A stretch of 11,365 nt of DNA from Myxococcota bacterium (GCA_022710245.1 JAKLHH010000126.1:1-11365); one strand, 5' to 3'. Positions 1-7,709 are shown, numbered from the stretch's first letter. The notes: generated by a model from the letters alone, not told the origin. A program made the numbers and translations.

Positions 1-795
1 GAGCCACGGAGTGAAGTCCCTCGTGGAAAAGTAGACGCTCCCCCCCCGGGGCCACTGGATGAGGATGAGGACCTGCACGGCGAGGGTGAGGGCCAGCGCG
101 AGGTGCAACCGGCCACGCCTGCGCAGGAGCTCCCGGAACGAGCCGCAGAGGAAGATCCGGTCATAGAGGAGGACCAGGAGCGGACACACGACCATCGTCT
201 CCTTGCAGGCCATCCCGAGCCCGCAGCAGAGCGCCGAGACCGCCCCCCACAGGAAGGCCGCGGGGGCGCCGGTGGCCTCCGCCTCCGCCTTGCGGATGAA
301 GCAGTACAGGGTCGCGAGGAGGAAGAAGCTCATCAGGAGCTCGGTCCGCTGGACCACGTAGTTGATGGTCTCGGTGTGGAGCGGGTGGACCAGCCAGATC
401 AACGCCACGGCCAGCGCCGTGCCGGTAGACCCCCCGGGGTCGGGCAGGAGCGCACGGGTGGGGTGCTCCAGGGTGCGCCGCAGGATCCCGAAGAGGAGCA
501 GCGCCGAGAGGATGTGGAGGAGGAGATTGCCCGCGTGGTACCCCCGGACGTCCAGCCCGCCCAGGGCGAAGTTGACGGCGAAGGTCAAGGAGACCAGGGG
601 ACGGCCCGTGAGCGTGGTCTCTGGCGGGGCCACCAGGGCGTCCCATGGTGGCCAAAGGGAACGGATGTGCGGGTTCTCCGGGATGGCGGAGGTGTCATCG
701 AAGATGAAGGGGTTGCCAAGGCTGTTGTGATAGAGGCCGATCCCGACCCCGAGCAGGATCAGCGGTGCGAGTTGCTTCAGCCTCGAGGATGACAA
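1..795 (-). CDS. TMTC/GT39-like polytopic membrane glycosyltransferase, N-terminal part (partial)
   Basis: The frame is open for 265 codons from 795 to the left edge, so the C-terminus is missing. I place the start at the TTG at 795-793: GGAAG lies 7 nt upstream, and an in-frame TAG sits just before it with only CTG as another candidate. The protein shows about seven hydrophobic segments (roughly residues 9-22, 88-107, 126-138, 153-168, 178-195, 199-215, 231-248). Family-like motifs are FDD at 32-34 in the first external loop, where GT-C enzymes carry an acidic catalytic or metal site, HPLHTETINYVVQRTELL at 137-154, and ACKET at 196-200. These resemble the HPVHTEAV..GR.DLL and CKE signatures of TMTC (DUF1736) O-mannosyltransferase-like proteins, many of which carry TPRs at the C-terminus, here beyond the window. 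Role by family: transfer of a sugar from a lipid-linked donor at the membrane; the substrate cannot be read. It is divergent from the activase gene. Confidence 0.5.
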   Translation of the reverse strand, partial: MSSSRLKQLAPLILLGVGIGLYHNSLGNPFIFDDTSAIPENPHIRSLWPPWDALVAPPETTLTGRPLVSLTFAVNFALGGLDVRGYHAGNLLLHILSALLLFGILRRTLEHPTRALLPDPGGSTGTALAVALIWLVHPLHTETINYVVQRTELLMSFFLLATLYCFIRKAEAEATGAPAAFLWGAVSALCCGLGMACKETMVVCPLLVLLYDRIFLCGSFRELLRRRGRLHLALALTLAVQVLILIQWPRGGSVYFSTRDFTPWL

Positions 796-846
796 GCCGG
801 TTCTTCCGTTTAGCAGCTAGATATCTCTTTAATTTCCTTGGGGTTG

Positions 847-874
847 ATTATCACGGAAGCGCAGGGGGGATCAA
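847..874 (-). promoter_or_regulatory. Candidate promoter for the minus-strand membrane protein
   Basis: On the minus strand TTGATC (874-869, 4/6 to the -35 consensus) is followed after 16 bp by GATAAT (852-847, 5/6 to the -10 consensus). It lies about 50 bp upstream of the TTG start at 795 in an AT-richer stretch. This is a pattern match only. Confidence 0.5.
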
Positions 875-897
875 TTCATCTTCAGGACAATCCATCC

Positions 898-926
898 TTG
901 ACAGCGCTTCATCACACTACTAGACT
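898..926 (+). promoter_or_regulatory. Sigma70-type promoter for the activase-like gene
   Basis: A perfect TTGACA (-35, 898-903) is separated by exactly 17 bp from TAGACT (-10, 921-926, 4/6 to TATAAT). The predicted start of transcription is near 933, giving a leader of about 70 nt before the ATG at 1004. The -10 hexamer lies inside the left arm of the palindrome at 920-941, so bound protein there should block polymerase. Confidence 0.5.
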
Positions 927-941
927 GACGTGTCAGTCTAG
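920..941. promoter_or_regulatory. Perfect 10-2-10 palindromic operator, TetR-type
   Basis: Arms CTAGACTGAC (920-929) and GTCAGTCTAG (932-941) are perfect inverted repeats around a GT spacer. A TGAC/GTCA core of about 20 bp with a tiny spacer is typical of TetR-family operators. It covers the -10 and the presumed start site of the plus-strand promoter and sits about 45 bp upstream of the candidate minus-strand -35. Repression of the activase gene is the natural reading; the minus-strand gene may be affected too. No regulator gene lies in the window. Confidence 0.5.
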
Positions 942-1003
942 ATTTATTCGCTTCTTCTTTTCTGCGTAACACTTTGTATCTATAGGTGAAAGAGGCTTCG
1001 ACC

Positions 1004-4000
1004 ATGGGAGAGCGGTATATCGGCATCGATATGGGCGCAGAGACCATCAAGGTGGTGGAGGTGGAGAAGAACGGGACGGCCCTGCGCTGGACCCGGCGCG
1101 AGTGTCTGGAGCACCACAAGGAGCCCGCGCGCCACCTCCTCGACCTCCTGCGCCAGTGGAGCTGGGACACGGTGGCGGGCGCGGCCGTGAGCGGCCGGCT
1201 GAGCCGCCAGATCGACCTGCCTCGCATCCCCATCAAGCAGGCCCAGGTGAGCGGGTACCGCTTCCTCCACTCGGACCGGTCCGCCACCCTGGTCTCCATC
1301 GGCAGCCATGGCTTCTCGGTCCTGGAGATCCGGCCCACGGGGGTGGAGGTCTTCCGCGAGAACTCCCGCTGCTCCCAGGGGACGGGCAACTTCCTGCGGC
1401 AGCTCGTCGAGCGCTTCAACCTCAGCATCGAGGAGGCGAGCCAGCTCTGCGCCGACGTCGAGGAGCCGGCGCCGCTCTCCGGCCGCTGCCCGGTCATCCT
1501 GAAGACCGACATGACCCACCTCGCCAACAAGGGCGAGAGCCGCGCGCGGATCCTCGCCGGCCTCTACGACGCCGTCTGCGAGAACGTGCAGGTCCTGATC
1601 AAGCCCAAGGTGAGCCCGCCCAAGGTGGTGCTGATCGGTGGCGTCTCGCGCTCGGCGCGGATCCAGGAGAGCTTCCGGCGCTTCCTCTTCAAGCACCAGA
1701 TGGCGCTCGCGCCCACCGAGGGCGACGACGCGCTCTTCTTCGAGGCGCTCGGCGCCGCCGTGATCGCCGCGGAGCACCCCGCGCCCCTCCCCGCGCTGGA
1801 CGCGCTCCTCGCGCCGCCGGTGGAGAACCACCTCGAGCAAGTGCCCGCGCTCCGCGAGTCGCTCGAGCGCGTGCGCCGGATGCCGCGTCAACCCCTCGCC
1901 CCGGTCGTCGTCGACGGCGGGAGCCAGCTCGGGCGAGGCGACGCCGCGCACGCCGAGCGACAACTCGTGCTCGGCTTCGACATCGGCTCCACCGGCTCGA
2001 AGGCGGTCGCGGTCGACTCGCGCACCCGGGAGATGGTCTGGGAGGGCTACACCGGCACCAACGGCGACCCGGTGGGGGCGGCCCAGCAGATGATGCGCCA
2101 GTTCGTGGAGAGCCCCGCCGGCGCCCTGCCGGTGCTCGCGGTCGGCGCGACCGGCAGCGGCCGCGAGATCGTCGGCTCGCTGATGACGACCTGCTACCGG
2201 CCCGACGCGGTCTACGTGCTCAACGAGATCGCCGCGCACGCCGAGGGCGCGCTCCACTACGACCCCCGCGTCGACACCATCTTCGAGATCGGCGGGCAGG
2301 ACGCCAAGTACATCCGCCTCGCCGAGGGGCGGGTGGTGGACGCCGCGATGAACGAGGCCTGCAGCGCCGGGACGGGCTCCTTCATCGAGGAGCAGGGGAA
2401 GAAGTTCTCCGGCATCCGCGACGTGGTGCAGCTCGGGGGCGAGGCGCTCCAGGCTGAGTTCGGCGTGTCCCTCGGCCAGCACTGCTCCGTCTTCATGGCC
2501 GAGATCATCGACGAGGCGGTGGCCGCCGGAGCGCCGCAGCGCTCGATCATCGCCGGCATCTACGACTCCATCATCCAGAACTATCTGAACCGCGTGAAGG
2601 GCAGCCGCTCGGTGGGGCAGGTGATCTTCTGCCAGGGCATGCCCTTCTCGGCCGACGCGCTGGCCGCCGCGGTCGCGCGACAGACCGGGAGCGAGGTCAT
2701 CATCCCGCCGAACCCGGGCACCGTCGGCGCGCTCGGGATCGCGCTGCTCACGCTGAAGGCGCTCTCGCCGGAGGCGCGGGCAGGTGCCGTGTGCTCTGCC
2801 GCTTCCGGAGCAGCGACCGCGGCCCTCGACCCGCGGCGCTTCCTCGACGCGCGGGTAGAGAAGAAGGACACCTTCATCTGCAAGTCGACGCAGGGCTGCG
2901 GCGGCTCAGGCAACAAGTGCCGCATCGACCGCATCACCACCGTCGTCGCCGGCGAGCGCCAGCGCTTCACCTGGGGCGGCGGCTGCTCGCTCTACGACAA
3001 GGGCACGCGCAAGAAGAAGCTCCCCGATCGCGCGCCGGACCCGTTCCGCGAGCGCGACGAGCTGGTCGAGCAGATCGTGGCGCGCGTGAGCGTCCCGCGA
3101 GGCGGCGAGCGGATCGCCATCACCGACGAGTTCCTGCTCAAGGGGCTCTTCCCGTTCTTCGCCACCTACCTGCACGAGCTGGGCTTCGACCTCACCGTCC
3201 ACTCCGGCGCGGACCAGCGCGTCCTCAAGCGCGGCATCGAGGAGGCGAACGTCCCCTTCTGCGCGCCGATGCAGCTCTACCACGGGCTCGTCAGCACCAT
3301 GGCCGAGAGCGAGCCTGACATCCTCTTCCTCCCCATGCTGCGCTCGATCCCGCGGCTCGCCGACGAGCCCGAGTCGAAGGTCTGCCCGATCGTGCAGGGG
3401 AGCCCGGACATGCTGCGCCTCGACCTCGGCGAGGTGCGCTGCCGCGTCTTCTCGCCGGTGATCGACGTCGGCGAGGGGAACCTCGAGTCGAAGGAGCTGA
3501 TCGAGAGCTGCCGCGCCATCGCGCGCGAGCTCGGCGTCGAGCGGGAGGACACCTGGCGCGCCGCGTACCACGCCGCGCTCGGCGTGCAGACGCGCTTTGA
3601 CGTCCGCTGCCTCGAGCTCGGCCGGCGCGCGCTCGAGTTCTGCGCCGAGCGGGGGATCACGCCGGTCGTGGTGCTCGGCCGCGGCTACACCATCTACAAC
3701 AAGGTCCTCAACTCCAACGTCCCCGCGATCCTTCGCGAGCAGGGCGCCATCGGCGTCCCGGTGGACTGCTACCCGATCGAGGAGTCGCCGGTCTTCGAGG
3801 ACATGTACTGGGGCTACGCGCAGCGGAACCTGCGCGCCGCGCACCAGGTGCGGCGCACCCCGGGCCTCTACAGCCTCTTCTGCTCCAACTACGCCTGCGG
3901 GCCGGACAGCTTCAGCATCCACTTCTACGCGTACCTGATGGAGGGCAAGCCCTTCGCGATCATCGAGACCGACGGCCACTCGGGCGACGCGGGGACGAAG

Positions 4001-5575
4001 ACGCGCGTCGAGGCCTTCCTCCACTGCGTCGCCGAGGACCAGCAGGGCCAGCGCGCGGCGCGCAAGCTGAACCAGCTGAAGCTGATCGAGCTCGACAAGG
4101 AGGGGCTCCCCGACATCATGCGCCGCGGCGAGCGGGTGCTCATCCCGCGCATGGGGCCCGGCGCCGAGAGCCTCGCCGCCTGCCTGCGCGGGATCGGCGT
4201 GCCGGCCGAGGGGCTGCCGATGCCGGACCGGGAGACGGTGCGGATCGGGCGGCGCCACACCTCGGGCAAGGAGTGCGTCCCCATGTGCATGACGCTCGGG
4301 AGCTTGCTGCAGCGGCTCGAGCGGGACAGGGACAGCGACGAGCGCTTCTCCTTCTTCATGCCGACGGCGACCGGGCCGTGCCGCTTCGGCATGTACAACT
4401 GGCTACACAAGATCACCCTCGAGCGGCTCGGCTGGAAGGACCGGGTGCGGATCTGGTCGCCTGCCGACGCCGACTACTTCGAGGGGGTCCCGGCCGGCTT
4501 CGCCGCGCTCGTCTTCGCGGGCTTCATGGGCGTCGACCTGCTCCTCGAGGGGCTCTACGACGTGCGGCCGGTGGAGACGCGGCCGGGCGCGGCGCTGGGG
4601 ATCCATGATCGCTACAAGGCCGAGCTCCTCGAGCTCCTCGAGCGCGAGGGCAGGGGCGACCTCTCGGCGCCGCGGGTCCTCATGGAGGCGACGAGCGGCC
4701 GGCTCTTCGGCGTCGCCGACCTGCTCCGCCGCGCGGCGCGAGAGCTGGCGGCGGTGAAGAGCGACCGGGTCATCCCGACGGTGCTCGTCGTCGGCGAGAT
4801 CTACGTGCGCTGCGATCCCTTCTCCAATGACTTCATCATCGACAAGCTGGAGGCGCGCGGCCTTCGCGCCCGCTTCGCCGCCTTCAACGAGTGGCTGGAG
4901 TACTCCGACCTCCTCTCGTACTGGAAGGGCAAGCGCCAGGGGCTCCTCGCGCGAGTGAGCAGCACGGTGCAGGGGAGGATGCAGAGCCAGGCCTACCGGG
5001 CGATGGCGGAGCCGCTCGGCTGGGGCCCGCGCACGTCGGTGCAGGACTCGCTGGCCGCGGCGGAGCCCTACCTGCGGCGGGCGCTCTACGGCGAGGCGGT
5101 GCTGACCGTCGGCGGGCCCGTGCACGAGTGGCGCGAGGGGATCATCGACGGCGTCGTCAGCGTCGGACCGCTCGAGTGCATGCCGAACAAGATCTCCGAG
5201 GCGCAGTTCTTCCATGTGGCGGAGCGCGAGGGGCTCGCCTCGCTCACGCTGGCGCTCAACGGCGACCCGGTCGACCCCGAGCTGGTCGACAACTTTGCCT
5301 TCGAGGTGCGCGCGCGGCACCGCGCCCGGCGCGAGCAGCCGCAGCCGGCCGAGTCGGCGCTCCGCTCATGGATCGAGCGGCCGCAGCGGATTTTGGCCGC
5401 GCTCGGCCTCGGGCGTCGACGTCGTCCCACCGCGCCGGCGATGCCGGTGCGCGTGCCTGCGCTGCTCCCGGTGGTGGTCGACGCCACGACGCCCGCCCCG
5501 GCCGTCGCCGCGCCGCCGGTCGAGCTGCTCGTCGCGCGCTCGGCGTCGTCGCCGTCGCTGGACGACGTCGAGTAG
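1004..5575 (+). CDS. Acyl-CoA dehydratase activase-like giant protein: two BadF/HgdC ATPase domains plus DUF2229/HgdB-like half
   Basis: 1523 residues. I chose ATG 1004 because AGAGG (991-995) lies 8 nt upstream; the in-frame GTG at 986 has no ribosome site. Domain 1 (about 4-258) has GIDMGAETIK (7-16), Cys123 in CSQGTGNF, Cys162 and IGGVSR (211-216). Domain 2 (about 321-590) has GFDIGSTGSK (324-333), IGGQD (429-433), Cys453 in CSAGTGSF, Cys494 and PPNPGTVGALG (568-578). The cysteine pairs (spacing 39 and 41) match the [4Fe-4S] ligands of HgdC-type activases, which fire electrons into 2-hydroxyacyl-CoA dehydratases or benzoyl-CoA reductases at the cost of ATP. A Cys motif follows (626, 632, 639, 661), then a DUF2229-like region (about 700-990) and an HgdB-like region (about 1045-1400) with Cys1091, 1095, 1126, 1270 and 1392. 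The last 80 residues are a low-complexity Arg/Pro/Ala tail. Such fusions are known but their reaction is not established. The gene stands alone behind an operator-controlled promoter. Confidence 0.5.
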   Translation: MGERYIGIDMGAETIKVVEVEKNGTALRWTRRECLEHHKEPARHLLDLLRQWSWDTVAGAAVSGRLSRQIDLPRIPIKQAQVSGYRFLHSDRSATLVSIGSHGFSVLEIRPTGVEVFRENSRCSQGTGNFLRQLVERFNLSIEEASQLCADVEEPAPLSGRCPVILKTDMTHLANKGESRARILAGLYDAVCENVQVLIKPKVSPPKVVLIGGVSRSARIQESFRRFLFKHQMALAPTEGDDALFFEALGAAVIAAEHPAPLPALDALLAPPVENHLEQVPALRESLERVRRMPRQPLAPVVVDGGSQLGRGDAAHAERQLVLGFDIGSTGSKAVAVDSRTREMVWEGYTGTNGDPVGAAQQMMRQFVESPAGALPVLAVGATGSGREIVGSLMTTCYRPDAVYVLNEIAAHAEGALHYDPRVDTIFEIGGQDAKYIRLAEGRVVDAAMNEACSAGTGSFIEEQGKKFSGIRDVVQLGGEALQAEFGVSLGQHCSVFMAEIIDEAVAAGAPQRSIIAGIYDSIIQNYLNRVKGSRSVGQVIFCQGMPFSADALAAAVARQTGSEVIIPPNPGTVGALGIALLTLKALSPEARAGAVCSAASGAATAALDPRRFLDARVEKKDTFICKSTQGCGGSGNKCRIDRITTVVAGERQRFTWGGGCSLYDKGTRKKKLPDRAPDPFRERDELVEQIVARVSVPRGGERIAITDEFLLKGLFPFFATYLHELGFDLTVHSGADQRVLKRGIEEANVPFCAPMQLYHGLVSTMAESEPDILFLPMLRSIPRLADEPESKVCPIVQGSPDMLRLDLGEVRCRVFSPVIDVGEGNLESKELIESCRAIARELGVEREDTWRAAYHAALGVQTRFDVRCLELGRRALEFCAERGITPVVVLGRGYTIYNKVLNSNVPAILREQGAIGVPVDCYPIEESPVFEDMYWGYAQRNLRAAHQVRRTPGLYSLFCSNYACGPDSFSIHFYAYLMEGKPFAIIETDGHSGDAGTKTRVEAFLHCVAEDQQGQRAARKLNQLKLIELDKEGLPDIMRRGERVLIPRMGPGAESLAACLRGIGVPAEGLPMPDRETVRIGRRHTSGKECVPMCMTLGSLLQRLERDRDSDERFSFFMPTATGPCRFGMYNWLHKITLERLGWKDRVRIWSPADADYFEGVPAGFAALVFAGFMGVDLLLEGLYDVRPVETRPGAALGIHDRYKAELLELLEREGRGDLSAPRVLMEATSGRLFGVADLLRRAARELAAVKSDRVIPTVLVVGEIYVRCDPFSNDFIIDKLEARGLRARFAAFNEWLEYSDLLSYWKGKRQGLLARVSSTVQGRMQSQAYRAMAEPLGWGPRTSVQDSLAAAEPYLRRALYGEAVLTVGGPVHEWREGIIDGVVSVGPLECMPNKISEAQFFHVAEREGLASLTLALNGDPVDPELVDNFAFEVRARHRARREQPQPAESALRSWIERPQRILAALGLGRRRRPTAPAMPVRVPALLPVVVDATTPAPAVAAPPVELLVARSASSPSLDDVE
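1929..1963 (+). repeat. Dispersed repeat copy inside the activase-like gene
   Basis: These 35 nt are identical to the reverse complement of 10101-10135, 8.2 kb away. In the protein they encode residues 309-320 (LGRGDAAHAERQ), the end of the linker between the two activase domains and immediately before the first beta strand of domain 2. Similarity stops sharply on both sides apart from a CA just before the match. Confidence 0.5.
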
Positions 5576-5708
5576 AGGAGCGTCGCCGCCGCGCCGAGGC
5601 GGAGCGCAAGGAGAAGGCGGAGCTCGAGGCCCTCGGGCGATCCTCCGTCGAGAGCTCGCCTGAGCGAGCGCGAGGACCGCTGAGCTCGACGACCGAGGGG
5701 CGTCGCGA

Positions 5709-5746
5709 GTGCCAGGGCGCGTCCTCGCCCGGACCCGCCCTGGCAC
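5709..5746. terminator. Hairpin, 11-bp perfect stem, probable bidirectional terminator element
   Basis: GTGCCAGGGCG (5709-5719) pairs perfectly with CGCCCTGGCAC (5736-5746) across a 16-nt loop. It sits between two converging genes, where a terminator is expected. There is no T tract on either side, so intrinsic termination is not assured. Confidence 0.5.
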
Positions 5747-5756
5747 GAGTCGCCGA

Positions 5757-5813
5757 GGGCGCCTTGCCGGCCGCCCTCCTCCGCAGTCCTCGGCGGCCGT
5801 CTGCAAGGCGCCC
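5757..5813. terminator. Long GC-rich hairpin, 19 paired bases, probable bidirectional terminator
   Basis: The outer stem GGGCGCCTTGC (5757-5767) pairs with GCAAGGCGCCC (5803-5813). The inner stem CGGCCGCC (5768-5775) pairs with GGCGGCCG (5792-5799). Only a 3-nt bulge (5800-5802) interrupts it, and the loop is 16 nt. It lies 11 nt after the previous hairpin, in the gap between the convergent activase and caspase genes. No U run follows, so it may act as an RNA 3'-end block or with Rho. Confidence 0.5.
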
Positions 5814-5876
5814 GTCCCCTCGGGCGCGAGACTCAGCGGTCCGGGAGCGAGCGGACGTGGGACAGGGGAAGAAGGG

Positions 5877-7709
5877 CTACAGATCCCAGGAGACCCCGAG
5901 GCCGCCCTCGGGGACCGCGCTGACCGTGCGCCGCCCGCCGAGCGTGGCCAGGTGTCCGTAGTAGCCCCCGCGCAGATCGATCCCCAGCCGCCGCAGCCCC
6001 GCGAAGGGCCGCACCGTCAAGCCGAGCAGGGTCCCGAACTTGGCCCCTGCCGGGTCCGAGTTCGACTGCCCCGTCTGCACCAGCGCCTGGTAGCCCAGAT
6101 CGAGCTGCAGCGAGAGGTCGAGCCACGACGCGAGGCGCCAGCGGAGGCCCGCTCCGCCGAGGAGCGCCACGCGCAGCAGGCGGTACTCGAGCGTGCCCGC
6201 GAGGTGGCTGGAGGCGCCGACCTCCGCGCGGAGCGAGACGAAGAAGGGCGCCCGCAGCCGGTAGCGCACGCCCAGCGCCAGGTTGTGCTGCACCCCGGTC
6301 AGCAGATCGAGGCTGACCGGCGCGAGGCCGTAGGCGAGCTCGAGCTGCAGCCCCAGCCAGTGCGGCCTGAGGCCTGGCACTGGCTCGGCGCTGACGTCGA
6401 AGGCGATCGAGGGCAGGTCGGTGGTGGCGAGGTAGCCCTCGTAGAACGAGCGGCTGAAGGGGACGGCGAAGAGCTCCGTCCGGAAGGTGCTGTCCACCGC
6501 GCCGCGCGCCTCGGCACGCAGCGGCTCGGTGTCGAGAGAGCCGAGCCGGACCAGGCCCCGGCGGCCAGCCGGGAGGAGCGCCTCCAGCGCGCCGTGGCGG
6601 ATGAAGTAGCGGCGCCCTCCGGCCAGGGCCAGGCGGAGCGGCGCGCCCGCGGCCTTGTGCAGGTCCGCGTAGCGGACACCGCGCCCGTCCTCGAGCGCGA
6701 AGCGCCCCTGCCGCGAGGCCTCCAGCTCGAGGAGGGGGCCGTCTCGCACCAGGCGCGGCTCGAACAGCGCGGCGTGGAGCTGGCCCGCCGGCGGGCGCAC
6801 GAAGGGGCGGATGCGCGCGCGCGGGTCGCTCACCCGCTGGTTGGCGGCGGCGATGAAGGCGCCGATCTCGGAGTACTCGACGCGGCCGTCGCCGTTGAGG
6901 TCGGCGGCGCCGGCGAGCGCGCTGCGCAGCTGGTGCGAGAAGACCCCGCTGCGGAAGGCCGACCACTCGTGCACCTCCTCGTCGCCCGAGGTCGAGACGA
7001 TCACGCCCACGTGGGGGTTCGCCTCCAGCGTGCTGCGCCCCAGGAAGGCGCGCGCCTCGGTGCCGTAGGTCCGCTCGCTCCGGTCGTCGCGCCAGCCTGG
7101 CCCGCGCGAGATGAGGTAGTAGGCCTTGCAGGCGTCGATGACGAGGTGCATGGCCCCCGCGGGGACGCGGTCGATGATCTCGCGGTAGAGATCGCGCCGG
7201 CGGAGCCGCACGTCCTGCAGGCTGACGTAGCCCTCGCCGTCGGTCGCCACCGAGCCGTGTCCGACATAGACGAAGGTGAAGCGGGTGCTGCGGCCGTGCC
7301 GCTGGTCTAGCTCGACGGCCCGGGAGATCTGCTCCACCTCCTCGCGCAGGTTGCGCATCCAGGGGACGCGCGCGGCGCGGGCCGCCTCGGGGTGGACGCG
7401 GGCGGTCTCCGGATCGACGACGGTGAGGAGGGAGAGCCTCGCGGGTCGGAGCGCGGAGAAGAGCTCCCAGTAGCGCACGGCGTCGTCATCGGCGAAGCGG
7501 AGCGGCCGCACGCCGGCGTCGAGGCTCTGGTTGGCGGCGACGATGAGGACGTAGCTGGCCTCGGGCAACTGCGTGTCCTCGCGGCCTCCGGTCGCTCCGG
7601 GATGAGACCCTGAGGAGGCTCCGCGGTCACGGGCAGCTTCCTCGCCGCCCGCCCGGGCTGGCGCCAGCGCGAGGAGACCGAACGCGAGGAGGACCGCCGC
7701 GCGGCTCAT
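5877..7709 (-). CDS. Exported caspase-fold (C14) protein with EF-hand loop and C-terminal beta-barrel-like region
   Basis: 610 residues. An N-terminal signal peptide ends near ARA at 18-20. The caspase-like domain (about 52-300) has YVLIVAANQS at 53-62, the catalytic His151 in VYVGHGS and the catalytic Cys194 in LVIDACKAYY, so the dyad is intact. An EF-hand-like calcium loop follows at 270-281 (D-x-N-x-D-G-x-V-x-x-x-E). Residues about 425-610 are alternating hydrophobic/polar, Gly- and aromatic-rich strands ending in WDL, as in outer-membrane barrels. The reading is a periplasmic or surface cysteine peptidase anchored by a barrel; arginine or lysine specificity is usual for bacterial orthocaspases, but cleavage here is not shown. 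The ATG overlaps the upstream stop (ATGA, 7706-7709), so it is translated with the anti-sigma-like gene. Residues 35-49 derive from a dispersed repeat. Confidence 0.5.
   Translation of the reverse strand: MSRAAVLLAFGLLALAPARAGGEEAARDRGASSGSHPGATGGREDTQLPEASYVLIVAANQSLDAGVRPLRFADDDAVRYWELFSALRPARLSLLTVVDPETARVHPEAARAARVPWMRNLREEVEQISRAVELDQRHGRSTRFTFVYVGHGSVATDGEGYVSLQDVRLRRRDLYREIIDRVPAGAMHLVIDACKAYYLISRGPGWRDDRSERTYGTEARAFLGRSTLEANPHVGVIVSTSGDEEVHEWSAFRSGVFSHQLRSALAGAADLNGDGRVEYSEIGAFIAAANQRVSDPRARIRPFVRPPAGQLHAALFEPRLVRDGPLLELEASRQGRFALEDGRGVRYADLHKAAGAPLRLALAGGRRYFIRHGALEALLPAGRRGLVRLGSLDTEPLRAEARGAVDSTFRTELFAVPFSRSFYEGYLATTDLPSIAFDVSAEPVPGLRPHWLGLQLELAYGLAPVSLDLLTGVQHNLALGVRYRLRAPFFVSLRAEVGASSHLAGTLEYRLLRVALLGGAGLRWRLASWLDLSLQLDLGYQALVQTGQSNSDPAGAKFGTLLGLTVRPFAGLRRLGIDLRGGYYGHLATLGGRRTVSAVPEGGLGVSWDL
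7561..7624 (-). repeat. Diverged copy of the dispersed element inside the caspase gene
   Basis: Compared with the intergenic element at 10.1-10.2 kb, this stretch shares the block with GTCCTCGCGGCC (18 of 20 bases around it), then after a 7-nt insertion the block GGATGAGACC/CTGAG, and the edge GAGGCTCCGC of the hairpin module. It encodes residues about 29-50, with SHP (35-37) and GREDTQ (42-47), lying between the signal peptide and the first strand of the caspase fold. The peptide phase is the same as in the intergenic copy (SHPSGREDPQF). Confidence 0.5.

Larger units (their letters stand above)
5576..5876. other. Convergent intergenic region without a convincing gene
   Basis: These 301 bp separate the activase stop from the caspase stop. 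The two hairpins listed separately fill 5709-5813. The first 60 bases read in another frame as a charged, coiled-coil-like peptide (VEERRRRAEAERKEKAELEA), but I see no start or ribosome site for it. Nothing else is recognisable. Confidence 0.5.

Noticed and set aside
103..792. Plus-strand open frame opposite the membrane protein
   Set aside because: The minus-strand frame has membrane segments and TMTC-like motifs; this one is a charged shadow.
920..941. Palindrome as an intrinsic terminator
   Set aside because: It lies between divergent genes with nothing to terminate, has only a 2-nt spacer between arms, and covers a promoter -10.
986..1003. GTG at 986 as start of the activase-like gene
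   Set aside because: No ribosome site upstream, and it would add six residues before a normal activase N-terminus; AGAGG fits ATG 1004.
980..2482. Long minus-strand open frame of 500 codons opposite the activase-like gene
   Set aside because: It is the antisense shadow of a clearly recognisable protein; its translation is low-complexity His/Arg/Ala/Glu with no domain.
5829..5856. Possible further degenerate copy of the dispersed element (CTCAGCGGTC and GAGCGAGCGG)
   Set aside because: Only about 10 contiguous matching bases; not distinguishable from chance in this composition.
5709..7310. Plus-strand open frame of 533 codons opposite the caspase gene
   Set aside because: GC-rich shadow; the minus strand encodes the signal peptide, His/Cys dyad and EF-hand motif, while this frame has no recognisable feature and runs through both terminator hairpins.
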